A stretch of DNA of 64,000 nt. Source: CAZCBN01 sp964496975. Its GTDB lineage: Bacteria > Planctomycetota > Phycisphaerae > Phycisphaerales > UBA1924. Of this stretch, positions 36,472 to 44,625 are shown in pieces (the first letter of the stretch is position 1; every line of letters begins with the position of its first letter). Both the position numbers and the translations under genes were made by a program. The stretch is taken from assembly GCA_964496975.1 (NCBI GenBank), contig CAZCBN010000002.1, forward strand, positions 19,793-83,792. Direction: 5' to 3'. The notes beneath the pieces were generated by a model. That model had not been told where the DNA came from. It searched no databases and was given only the letters and a program-made list of their open reading frames with translations.

Positions 36472-37764
36472 CTACTCCGCCCCCGGCACGCGCCACTGAA
36501 ACTCCCGGAACTCCACCCGGTTGCCCGTGTGATGCGTCTGGATCGCCACATGCCCCTTGCTGTGCAGGTCCAGCGTCGCGTCCACCATCGCAACCCCGTT
36601 GATCCACGTCTGCACGCGGTTGCCCACGGCCCGGATGCGATAGTCAAACCACCGCCCATCTTCGGTGATGGGCTTACCCACCTTCGCGCCCGCCGCATCG
36701 TAAATGCACCCGGTGTAGTTCGTGGGCCGAGGGTCGTGGTGGTCGAGCTGCGCCTCGTAGCCGAGGGGCCACGAATCGGGGTCCTCCGGCCGGGGGATCG
36801 TGCGGAAGTAGATGCCGCCGTTCCCGGTTCTCGGGGCGCCCGTCTCCTCCGGCTTGGCGATCCGAACAAACGCCCGCAGCTCGATGTCCGTGTGCGCCGC
36901 CTCGCTGAACAGGTGCCCCGGGCCGTCTTTGGCGACGAGCACGCCGTCCTCGAACACGAACTCGCCCCCACCCTTTTTGAACCACCCGGTGGTGGTCAGG
37001 CCGTCGAACGCCGGGGTGAAGTCCCCCGGATCCGCGTCGGGCGAGAGATCCGTGACCCGGATGTTCCGGAGCCGCAGGCCGCCCTCGCCGTGATCCTGAA
37101 ACGCGATGTAGCCCGTCGGGAGACGATTGTTGAGCGGCATCGGCTGGTCCACCGCGCGGAAGTACCCCCTGGAATCGAGGGTCTGATTCTCCTGCACGTG
37201 CACCCCGTTCAACCACACGTTGAGGGTGTCCCCCACCAGCCGGATGCGGTAGTGGTTCCACTCGCCCACGGGCTTCACGGCCTGTTCGGCCGGCTCAATC
37301 GCGTTGTACACGGCGCCGCAGGAGCTGACGCTCGGCGCCTTGCCGTGGTCGTCGTGGATCTGGACTTCGAGGCCGACGAACGCCGGGTCGCCCGCGGAAT
37401 CGCACCGAAGGCCCAAGCCGCTGTTCCCCCCCTTCGGGATCACAAACTCGCACTCGAGCTCAAAGTCGCGGTACATCTTGGTCGTGGCGAGCCAGCCGCC
37501 CTTGCCGGCCGCCCGCGTCACGATCTCGCCGTTCTCCACGCCCCAGGCGTCGATGCTGCCGCCGTACACGGCGTGAAAGCCGGCGAGGCTCGTGCCGTCA
37601 AAGAGCGCCACCGGCTCCGGCGCGGGCTGCGCCGCGGCGGTCGCCTGCCCCGGACCGACGGCCAGCAGGCCCAAGCCCGCCGCGAACCCCCACGCCACGG
37701 CCCGCACCACGCCGGCGGCCGCGGATCCACGCACCTTGTTCGACGACATCCATCCGCAGCGCAT
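36472..37764 (-). CDS. Tandem DUF1080 protein, probable 3-keto-glycoside hydrolase
   Basis: A 430-residue protein with a signal peptide (VVRAVAWGFAAGLGLLAVGPGQATAAAQ) and two concanavalin-like DUF1080 domains. Domain one starts with PVALFDGTSLAGFHAVYGG and contains ECEFVIPKGGNSGLGLR. Domain two starts with FTPAFDGLTTTGWFKKGGG and contains GGIYFRT and LGYEAQLDHHD. DUF1080 enzymes cleave 3-keto-glycosides by elimination/hydration with a bound metal. Two fused copies differ from the usual single domain. GGAGG lies 8 nt before ATG 37764. It heads the minus-strand block, divergent from the M20 gene. Confidence 0.9.
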   Translation of the reverse strand: MRCGWMSSNKVRGSAAAGVVRAVAWGFAAGLGLLAVGPGQATAAAQPAPEPVALFDGTSLAGFHAVYGGSIDAWGVENGEIVTRAAGKGGWLATTKMYRDFELECEFVIPKGGNSGLGLRCDSAGDPAFVGLEVQIHDDHGKAPSVSSCGAVYNAIEPAEQAVKPVGEWNHYRIRLVGDTLNVWLNGVHVQENQTLDSRGYFRAVDQPMPLNNRLPTGYIAFQDHGEGGLRLRNIRVTDLSPDADPGDFTPAFDGLTTTGWFKKGGGEFVFEDGVLVAKDGPGHLFSEAAHTDIELRAFVRIAKPEETGAPRTGNGGIYFRTIPRPEDPDSWPLGYEAQLDHHDPRPTNYTGCIYDAAGAKVGKPITEDGRWFDYRIRAVGNRVQTWINGVAMVDATLDLHSKGHVAIQTHHTGNRVEFREFQWRVPGAE

Positions 37765-37881
37765 CGCGGGCTCCCTCCGAAAGATGAGCGTTTTCAGCAG
37801 ACTACCACATCCGCCGCCGTGCGCTCGGCCGCGGCCCTCTTGGCCACGCCAGGCTCCGCGAGCGCACCGCACCGCGCGACG

Positions 37882-37887
37882 TAAACT
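37882..37887 (+). promoter_or_regulatory. -10-like TAAACT before a GTG start
   Basis: TAAACT ends 5 nt before GTG 37893, and no Shine-Dalgarno sequence is present. This fits transcription starting at or next to the start codon (leaderless). Confidence 0.5.
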
Positions 37888-37892
37888 CGGCT

Positions 37893-39107
37893 GTGCGCCT
37901 CACCACCCACGAACAGCGTCTGGTCGCCGCCGTCGCGGCCCGGGGCGACTCGCTCCTCGCCGATCTGCGGCGGCACGTCGGCATCCCCAGCGGCACGGGA
38001 TTCGCCGCCGGCATCGACGAGGCCCGGGGCCTGCTGACCACCCGCCTCGCGGCCTTGGGCGCGCGCGTCACGCTCGTGCCGGGCGAGGCCAAGCCGACGT
38101 GGCTCCGCGGCACCTTTGAGACCGACACGCCCCCGCCCACGGCCGTGTGCAGCCGCCTCGACGCCCGCCCCGACGGCCCGCGGATCCTGATCGCCGGCCA
38201 CCTGGACACCGTGCACGACCCGCGCGGCCCGTTCCAGTCACTGAGCATCGCGCCCGACGGCCGCACCGCCGTGGGCCCCGGCTGCGTGGACATGAAGGGG
38301 GGCCTGGTGATCGCCGTCGCGGCCCTTGAGGCCCTGGCCGAAGTGGGCGCCGCGGTGCGGTGGACCTATCTCTTGAACGCGGATGAAGAAACCGGCTCGC
38401 TCGCCTCCGCCGCCGCACTGCGGGCCGAGGCCGCGCGGCACGATGTGGGCCTGGCCCTCGAGCCGGCGCTGCCCGGGGGCGAGCTGGCCACCGCCCGCGG
38501 CGGCAGCGGGCAGTTCATGCTGACGGTTCGCGGCCGTTCGGCGCACGTCGGCCGCGACTTCGCGTCGGGCGTGAGCGCGGTGACAAGGCTCGCCGAGTGC
38601 CTCGTCGCCATCGGGAAGATGCCCGACGTGCCGCGCGGCCGCATCGCGTGCGTCGGCCCCATCGCCGGTGGCAAGGCGACCAACGCCGTGCCGGACCACG
38701 CGCAGGCCTGGGGCAACTGCCGCTACAACGACGCCGCGACGCAGCGAGAGCTCGCCGAGATGCTCACCGCGCTCGCCACACCCGCCGACGCGATGCCCAG
38801 CGTCGCGGTCGACCTCGTCTTCAACCGGCCCGCCAAGCTGCTGACGCCGCGCACCGAGTCGCTCGCCCTCGCCGCTCGCGCCGCAGCGGAGGACCTGGGC
38901 CAGCGCCTCCCCTTCGCCCAGACCGGCGGCGTGTGCGACGGCAACATCCTGCAAGACGCCGGCCTGCCGACGATCGACACGCTGGGCGTGCGCGGCGGCG
39001 GGCTTCACACGCCGCAGGAGTGGATTGAGCTGCCCAGCCTTGTCGAGCGGTGCCAACTGCTGGCGCTATTGATGCTGCGGCTGACGGAGGGACGCGCAAA
39101 CCCTTGA
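37893..39107 (+). CDS. M20-family metallopeptidase/deacylase
   Basis: A 404-residue di-zinc hydrolase of the M20/M28 type (glutamate carboxypeptidase-, ArgE- and DapE-like). Visible ligands and catalytic residues are AGHLDTV (H103, D105), GCVDMKGG (D133), ADEETGS (general base E165 and ligand E166) and a C-terminal HTPQEW. A dimerisation (lid) domain lies at about 200-310 (GRSAHVGRDFASG). Members remove acyl groups or C-terminal residues from amino acids. Sitting directly before the succinyltransferase-pathway genes, it might supply the missing succinylglutamate desuccinylase step; this is inference. The start is GTG 37893. Confidence 0.88.
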   Translation: MRLTTHEQRLVAAVAARGDSLLADLRRHVGIPSGTGFAAGIDEARGLLTTRLAALGARVTLVPGEAKPTWLRGTFETDTPPPTAVCSRLDARPDGPRILIAGHLDTVHDPRGPFQSLSIAPDGRTAVGPGCVDMKGGLVIAVAALEALAEVGAAVRWTYLLNADEETGSLASAAALRAEAARHDVGLALEPALPGGELATARGGSGQFMLTVRGRSAHVGRDFASGVSAVTRLAECLVAIGKMPDVPRGRIACVGPIAGGKATNAVPDHAQAWGNCRYNDAATQRELAEMLTALATPADAMPSVAVDLVFNRPAKLLTPRTESLALAARAAAEDLGQRLPFAQTGGVCDGNILQDAGLPTIDTLGVRGGGLHTPQEWIELPSLVERCQLLALLMLRLTEGRANP

Positions 39108-39345
39108 CCGCACGCCCGCGGGTGTTGCTCGCGAAATCCCCTGTACCCGAGCCCTGTCGCCCGAGCGCCGGTGCCCAAGCCCCGGCCCGGGCGCTGTGCG
39201 GACAACCGTGACGCGGCGCCTCCACGGCACCCGGCCCCACGTCCGAGCGTCCGGCGAGCCCTTACCAGCACTCGCGGGTGGGGTGCAATCCGCGGGCGTA
39301 AACTGCCGATGTACCGCGGCAGCCCGATCCTCGAAAGGACCCCCC

Positions 39346-40803
39346 GTGACCACCGCCGTCGCCAGCGAACCATCCGTCGGCCACACCTTGCGGCACAACC
39401 CGGCCGTGGCAAACGCCGTGGACGCCATCGTGCGCGAGGTCCGGGCCGCGAGCGCCACCATCACCGACGCCCGCCCCCCGCGCGAGGGCCTGAAGGTCGA
39501 GTACGACGCGATGATGGCCCGCTCGGCCGACGTGCGCGGGCGGCCGCTGCTTTACCCCTACATCGGCTCGGGCGTCGGCAACGGCGCGCTGGTCGAGCTC
39601 GCCGACGGCAGCGTGAAGTGGGACATGATCACCGGCATCGGCGTCCACTTCTTCGGCCACAGCCACCCCGAGCTCGTCCGCGCCGGCGTCGCCGCGGGCA
39701 TCGAGGACACCTGCAAGCACGGCAACCTCATGACCGGCTTCGGCGCGACCGAGTTCGGCGAGGCCATCCTCCGCAACGCGAAGAAGCACAGCGACCTCAA
39801 GCACTGCTTCGTCACCACCAGCGGCGCGATGGCCAACGAGAACGCCCTGAAGGTCTGCTACCAGAAGCACTTCCCCGCGAGCCGCGTTCTCGCCTTCAAG
39901 CACTGCTTCATGGGCCGCAGCGTCACGATGTGCCAGATCGGCGACTCCTCCGTCGGCCGCGAGGGCATCCCCCTCAGCACGCAGGTCGATTACATGCCGT
40001 TCTGGAATGACGAGGCCGTGGAGAAGGTCGGCGGGGCCAAGAACTTCATCGACCACGCCCTGTGGCGCCTCGACCAGTACGTCGACCGCTACCCGAAGAT
40101 GCACGCCTGCTTCATCTTCGAACTGGTGCAGGGCGAGGGCGGCTTCAACACCGCGCCGCGCGACTTCCTCGTCGCCCTCATGGAGCGCTGCCGCCACCAC
40201 GGCATCGCCGTCTGGGACGACGAGATCCAGTCCTTCGGCCGCGGGCAGCGCATGTTCGCGTACGAGCACTTTGACGTGGGCCAGTACGTCGACGTCTTCT
40301 GCGTCGGCAAGATGACGCAGGCCTGCGCCACGCTCTACACCGAGAAGTACAACCCCAAGCCGGGCCTCCTCAGCGGCACCTTCACCGGCAGCACGCAGGA
40401 CTTCGCCGTCGGCACCAAGGTCATGGAACTGCTCGAGCAGAGCGGCCTCTACGACTCCGCGCCCGGCAAGAACGACGGCCTGGCTGCCAAGCACCACGCG
40501 GCGTTCCGCCAGCAGATGGACGCGCTGGTCGCCAAGCACCCCGCGTGGTTCCCCAAGACGGCCTTTGTGCCGCGGCACGCCGACGGCCTCGGCGGCATGA
40601 TGCGCTTCACGCCCTTCGGCGGCGAGAAGGCGAAGATCATGAACGCCGCCAAGGCCCTCTTCGAAGCCGGCGTCATCACCTTCTGGTGCGGGCACGGGCC
40701 GTACCACCTCCGCATGCTGCCGCCGCTGGGCGTGATGAAGATGGAGGACTGGCCGCGTGTGTTCGCGTGCGTGGAGGCGGGGCTGGCGAAGGCGGCGTCG
40801 TAA
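39346..40803 (+). CDS. astC: Class III aminotransferase, probable succinylornithine transaminase
   Basis: A 485-residue PLP enzyme of the ornithine/acetylornithine aminotransferase class. Visible motifs are TSGAMANENALKV (cofactor phosphate loop), FELVQGEGG, VWDDEIQSFGRG (D292 binds the pyridine N) and CVGKMTQACATL, with the Schiff-base lysine at K322. The protein is longer than AstC/ArgD (about 400), mostly from a 60-residue N-terminal extension. The name astC is given from context with astA- and astD-like genes downstream; lysine 6- or other omega-aminotransferase activity is possible. GTG 39346 follows GAAAGGA. Confidence 0.8.
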   Translation: MTTAVASEPSVGHTLRHNPAVANAVDAIVREVRAASATITDARPPREGLKVEYDAMMARSADVRGRPLLYPYIGSGVGNGALVELADGSVKWDMITGIGVHFFGHSHPELVRAGVAAGIEDTCKHGNLMTGFGATEFGEAILRNAKKHSDLKHCFVTTSGAMANENALKVCYQKHFPASRVLAFKHCFMGRSVTMCQIGDSSVGREGIPLSTQVDYMPFWNDEAVEKVGGAKNFIDHALWRLDQYVDRYPKMHACFIFELVQGEGGFNTAPRDFLVALMERCRHHGIAVWDDEIQSFGRGQRMFAYEHFDVGQYVDVFCVGKMTQACATLYTEKYNPKPGLLSGTFTGSTQDFAVGTKVMELLEQSGLYDSAPGKNDGLAAKHHAAFRQQMDALVAKHPAWFPKTAFVPRHADGLGGMMRFTPFGGEKAKIMNAAKALFEAGVITFWCGHGPYHLRMLPPLGVMKMEDWPRVFACVEAGLAKAAS

Positions 40804-40840
40804 ACGAGTCTCTCACTGACGTGGGCAGCGGAATGCTTCA

Positions 40841-41545
40841 ATGCCGACTATTCCAATTATAATTCGTGAACATACAGATTGCAGTGGATGGGTGAATGTT
40901 TACAGCATCAAGTCTTGCTGCGATGAGCCGAGATTGTTCGGGACGGAGTCGCTGTACGGTGCATGGAACGGCTCGCTCCTCTTGCTGGCTAAGGAATTTT
41001 ACTGCCAAGATTGGGTAGAAAATCCTGACACAGCGAGATTGAGCCGGCCATACTCCCATAACCCTGTCGCGCCAACAAACACTAAGATCGTCAAGCACAT
41101 AGAGCGACTCGGCTTGCAGGAGAAAACACTTTACGGATCAGCTGCAGCAAACCTTCTTCGCCCCGGAAATAACAAGCGAGGCGGCGATCTCCCGAAGAGC
41201 GTAGTGAAGTACGGCAGTTACGTGCTCAGGTGGGTGGTTTCAGAAATGGCGAATGTCCGGGTGATTGCAACGCTCGGCGGGGATGCAGAAAAGGTGTGCC
41301 TCGGCGCTTCGGACCATAAGGACGCATTGGTCAACGCAGATGTCGTCGGCATGGTTCAAAAGTGTAAACTCCGCTGCCTCGTGATTTCCGGAAAGAGGTT
41401 ATGGGTAGTATCAATGTGGCACCCTCAGTCGTCCCAGACAAACAAGGATGCAGAGAAAAGCTGGAATGTCGTTGGTAAATGTGAGAAGATTCCGCCCGGC
41501 GAATCACGAGGCGAACAGCGACTCCAAGTTGGGCAGCTATTCTGA
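40841..41545 (+). CDS. Low-GC gene, putative uracil-DNA-glycosylase-superfamily protein
   Basis: A 234-residue protein with base composition near 50 percent GC, unlike every neighbour, inserted between astC- and astA-like genes. Features suggest a UDG-like fold: an N-terminal core strand YGAWNGSLLLLAKEF (cf. motif A region), GSAAANLLRPG, the helix-strand VLRWVVSEMANVRVIATLGGDAE (cf. the conserved lG.xA strand of UDGs) and a late WHPQSS (194-198), similar to the HPS motif 4. Key catalytic Asp or Asn residues cannot be assigned with confidence. The ATG lacks a clear ribosome binding site. Signs of transfer are codon usage, composition and interruption of a pathway cluster. Confidence 0.55.
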   Translation: MPTIPIIIREHTDCSGWVNVYSIKSCCDEPRLFGTESLYGAWNGSLLLLAKEFYCQDWVENPDTARLSRPYSHNPVAPTNTKIVKHIERLGLQEKTLYGSAAANLLRPGNNKRGGDLPKSVVKYGSYVLRWVVSEMANVRVIATLGGDAEKVCLGASDHKDALVNADVVGMVQKCKLRCLVISGKRLWVVSMWHPQSSQTNKDAEKSWNVVGKCEKIPPGESRGEQRLQVGQLF

Positions 41546-41563
41546 CCCAGGAGAAAGGCAACC

Positions 41564-42826
41564 ATGTACTTCATCCGCCGCGCCAAAGCCGACGACGCCG
41601 ACACCCTGCTGAAGCTGGCCCGCATGGTTCACTTTGTGAACCTGCCGCCGGACAAGGAGATCATCGGGCAGAAGATCGTCCACTCGCGCAACAGCTTTGC
41701 GCGGGCCGCCGATCGCCGCGCGCCCGTGGAGCCCGAGCCCGTCGCCGCCGCGATGCACGCCATCAAGACCCCGGAGAAAAGCCTCACGGGCCTCGGCCGC
41801 TCCACCATCAAGAGCGACCTCTTCATGTTCGTCCTCGAAGACGCCGAGAGCGGCGGCGTGCTCGGCACGAGCCAGGTCATCGCCAAGATGGGCGGCCCCG
41901 GCAACCCCAACGTCAGCCTGAAGCTCGACCAGCGCCACTTCTTCAGCAAGAGCCTCCAGACCGGCACCACCCACACCGTCGCCCGCCTGCACCTTGACGA
42001 TTCCAGCCCGAGCGAACTCGGCGGCCTCATCCTCCAGCCCAGCTACCGCCGCCACAAGCTCAAGCTCGGCCGGTTCATCAGCCTCGTCCGCTTCCACTTC
42101 ATCGGCCTGCACCGCCGGCTCTTCAGCGAGCAACTGCTCGCCGAGATGATGGCCGCCATCACCGCCGACGGCCAGAACCTCTTGTGGGACTACCTGGGCC
42201 GCCGCTTCGTCCCGCTGAGCTACGACGAGGCCGACCGCTTCTGCCAGTACAGCCGCGAGTTCATCCTGAGCCTGCTGCCCAAGGAAGACATCTACCTGAG
42301 CCTGCTCCCCCCGCAGGCCCGCGCCCTCATCGGCGAGGTCGGCCCCGAAACCGTCCCCGCCCGCAAAATGCTCGAGAGCCTCGGCTTCGGCTTCCACGGC
42401 TTCATCGACCCCTTTGACGGCGGCCCCCACCTCACCGCCAAGACCGAAGAAGTCCCCATCATCAAGCAGACCGAGCGCCGCGAACTCGGCACTTCGATCA
42501 CCAAGGCCGAGCTCGACGCCGCCGGCGACGCCGCCCGCCTCGTCATCGTCAGCTATCTCCAGTCCGACGGCGACTTCTTCGCCGTCCACGAGCGTGCGCT
42601 CATCGACGCCGAAGGCCGCGTCCACCTCAACGGCGACATCGCCCACCTGCTCCACGCCGACCCCGGCAGCACCGTCGGCGTCACGCCCACCGACGACCGC
42701 GGCCCCCTGCCCCACGGCAAGGTCGCCCGCAAGCACACCGCCAAGCCCGCCGCCCGCAAAGCCGCCACGCGTGCGCCCGCAACCAAGAAAGCCGCCAAGG
42801 CCGCACGCCGCAAGCCGCGAACCTGA
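41564..42826 (+). CDS. astA: Arginine/ornithine N-succinyltransferase
   Basis: A 420-residue member of the AstA family (MYFIRRAKADDADTLLKLA N-terminus, GTTHTVARLHLDDSSPSELGGLILQPSYR with the GNAT-type acyl-CoA region, YLGRRFVPLSYDEAD, LPKEDIYLSLLP). It transfers succinyl from succinyl-CoA to the alpha-amino group of arginine or ornithine, the first step of the AST pathway. The family length is about 340; here an extra 70 residues include a Lys/Ala/Arg-rich, histone-H1-like C-terminus (AARKAATRAPATKKAAKAAR). AGGAG precedes the ATG, 18 nt after the low-GC gene. Confidence 0.93.
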   Translation: MYFIRRAKADDADTLLKLARMVHFVNLPPDKEIIGQKIVHSRNSFARAADRRAPVEPEPVAAAMHAIKTPEKSLTGLGRSTIKSDLFMFVLEDAESGGVLGTSQVIAKMGGPGNPNVSLKLDQRHFFSKSLQTGTTHTVARLHLDDSSPSELGGLILQPSYRRHKLKLGRFISLVRFHFIGLHRRLFSEQLLAEMMAAITADGQNLLWDYLGRRFVPLSYDEADRFCQYSREFILSLLPKEDIYLSLLPPQARALIGEVGPETVPARKMLESLGFGFHGFIDPFDGGPHLTAKTEEVPIIKQTERRELGTSITKAELDAAGDAARLVIVSYLQSDGDFFAVHERALIDAEGRVHLNGDIAHLLHADPGSTVGVTPTDDRGPLPHGKVARKHTAKPAARKAATRAPATKKAAKAARRKPRT

Positions 42827-42844
42827 CCGCCTCGCCCCTGCCGG

Positions 42845-42850
42845 TACGAT
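42845..42850 (+). promoter_or_regulatory. -10-like TACGAT, possible leaderless astD start
   Basis: TACGAT is followed by 6 nt and ATG 42857. A -35-like CTGACC lies at 42823-42828 with a 16-nt spacer. No ribosome binding site is seen, so astD may have its own leaderless promoter within the cluster. Confidence 0.5.
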
Positions 42851-42856
42851 GCCGGC

Positions 42857-44536
42857 ATGGCGACCCACCCCGCGCACCACGCCTCGCTCCTCCACGCCCC
42901 CAGCGACCTCATCGCCGGCCGCTGGCGCCCGCTCCCGGGCGACACCCTCACCAGCCGCAACCCCGCCCGCCCCGACCACGTCGTCTACGCCGCGACCCCC
43001 GTGCGGGCCCACGTCGACGAAGCCGTCGCCGCGGCCCGCCGCGCCCTGCCCGAGTGGTCCGCCTGGCCGCGTGACCGCCGCTTCGCCGCGCTGCGCCGCT
43101 ACGCCGACCTCGCGAAGCAGCACGCGGCCCGAGTCGCCGAACTGCTCTGCGACGAAGTCGGCAAGGCCCTGCACGAGTGCAAGGGCGAGGCCGCGCTCCT
43201 CGCCGGCAAGGTCGACATCACGCTCGACGAACAAGCCGGCGGCACCACACTGCAAAGCCAGCCGCACAACAAGGGCCTCGCCCGCGTCGCCCCCTTCTCC
43301 TTCAACCTCACCCCGCAGCGCACCGCCGCCTGCTGGTTCCGCCCGCACGGCGTCATGGCCGTCCTCGGACCCTTCAACTTCCCTGTTCACCTGCCCAACG
43401 GCCACATCATCCCAGCCCTCGCCATGGGCAACACCGTCGTCTTCAAACCCAGCGACAAGGCCCCCGCCTGCGGCCAGCTCCTCACCGAGCTCCTGCATCA
43501 AGCCCTCGAAGAGCACGGCGCCCCCGCCGGCACCATCAACCTCGTCCAAGGCGGCGTCGACAACGCCCAGGCCCTCGTCCGCCACGACGGCCTTGACGGC
43601 ATCCTCTTCACCGGCTCGTGGCCCGTCGGCCGCGCCATCCTCGAAGCCAACCTCGACCGCCCCGGCCGCATCATCGCCCTCGAACTCGGCGGCAACAACC
43701 CCTGCGTCGTCATGCCCGACGCCGACCTGAAGCGTGCCGCCATCGAGATCACCAAGGCCGCCTTCGCCACCACGGGCCAGCGCTGCACCTGCACGCGCCG
43801 CGTCATCGTGCACGAGGCCGTCGCGGGCAAGCTGCTCCCCGCCATCGTGCAAGCCGCCAGGGCCCTCGCCGTCACCGACCCGCGCAGCGAACCTTGCTTC
43901 ATGGGCCCGCTCGTCACGCGCCAGTCGCGCGACGCCGCCCTCACCTTCCAAGAGCACCTCCGCGCCGCCGGCGCGAACCTCCTGCTCCCGATGTCCACCG
44001 ACATCCCCGCCGCCGCCCAAGGCGGCCACTTCATCACCCCCGGCATCGCCCGCGTCGAACGCTTCGTGCCGCAGGGCTTCCCCCCCGGGTGGGGCGGCTC
44101 TCCGAGCCGCCACTCCGCCCCCGGTGGCACAGGCTTGCAGCCTGTGCCTTCTTCTGCTGCTGATTCCTTCCACCCCGGCCTCGACGAAGAACTCTTCGCC
44201 CCCCTCCTCCGCGTCTGCACTGTCCGCTCCCTCGATGAAGCCATCGAGCAGGCCAACGCCACCCGCTACGGCCTCGCCGCAAGCCTCTTCACCGCCGACG
44301 CAAAGGCCGCTGACCGCTTCCGCGCCGAAGCCCGCGCCGGCTGCGTCAACATCAACTGCGGCACCGCCGGCGCCAGCGGCCAACTCCCCTTCGGCGGCCT
44401 GGGCCTCTCCGGCAACCACCGCCCCGCCGGCAGCTTCAGCCTGGATTACTGCGCCTACCCCGTCGCCGGCATGACCGAAGACGGCGAGGCCGCGCTCGTG
44501 CAGGGCATGACGTTCGATGCGAACTGGCTGGCCTGA
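42857..44536 (+). CDS. astD: Aldehyde dehydrogenase, probable N-succinylglutamate 5-semialdehyde dehydrogenase
   Basis: A 559-residue NAD(P)-dependent aldehyde dehydrogenase. Motifs are GPFNFPVHLPNGHIIPAL (AstD-like), FTGSWPVGRAI, LELGGNN (catalytic E276) and GQRCTCTRR (nucleophile C310). AstD proteins are about 490 residues; the surplus includes an in-frame insert at about 411-438, which is encoded by two short palindromes (44087-44148) and falls just before the conserved DEELFAPLL. The last step before succinylglutamate fits its place between astA and the arginase gene. Confidence 0.9.
   Translation: MATHPAHHASLLHAPSDLIAGRWRPLPGDTLTSRNPARPDHVVYAATPVRAHVDEAVAAARRALPEWSAWPRDRRFAALRRYADLAKQHAARVAELLCDEVGKALHECKGEAALLAGKVDITLDEQAGGTTLQSQPHNKGLARVAPFSFNLTPQRTAACWFRPHGVMAVLGPFNFPVHLPNGHIIPALAMGNTVVFKPSDKAPACGQLLTELLHQALEEHGAPAGTINLVQGGVDNAQALVRHDGLDGILFTGSWPVGRAILEANLDRPGRIIALELGGNNPCVVMPDADLKRAAIEITKAAFATTGQRCTCTRRVIVHEAVAGKLLPAIVQAARALAVTDPRSEPCFMGPLVTRQSRDAALTFQEHLRAAGANLLLPMSTDIPAAAQGGHFITPGIARVERFVPQGFPPGWGGSPSRHSAPGGTGLQPVPSSAADSFHPGLDEELFAPLLRVCTVRSLDEAIEQANATRYGLAASLFTADAKAADRFRAEARAGCVNINCGTAGASGQLPFGGLGLSGNHRPAGSFSLDYCAYPVAGMTEDGEAALVQGMTFDANWLA
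44087..44148 (+). repeat. Two palindromic repeats inside the astD coding frame
   Basis: Palindrome A is GGCGGCTC-TCC-GAGCCGCC (44093-44111), within a 26-nt block (44087-44112) repeated exactly at 45072-45097 in the arginase gene. Palindrome B is GGCACAGGC-TTGCA-GCCTGTGCC (44126-44134 and 44140-44148). Both have perfect stems and are read through in frame as part of a flexible insert. Confidence 0.95.
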
Positions 44537-44543
44537 GCCCCGG

Positions 44544-44565
44544 GCCCAGGCTTGCCGCCTGTGGC
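44544..44565 (+). repeat. Degenerate copy of palindrome B
   Basis: GCCCAGGC-TTGCC-GCCTGTGGC lies 8 nt after the astD stop. It keeps the shape and most bases of palindrome B in astD but with mismatches in the stem. Confidence 0.6.
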
Positions 44566-44613
44566 GAGCGGCGCCCGCTCTCCAAGCACCGTCAGGATCT
44601 CCCGCCCGCTCGC

Positions 44614-44619
44614 TACCCT
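44614..44619 (+). promoter_or_regulatory. -10-like TACCCT before the arginase start
   Basis: TACCCT is followed by 6 nt and ATG 44626 with no ribosome binding site, again the leaderless arrangement. Confidence 0.4.
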
Positions 44620-44625
44620 CCCCCA

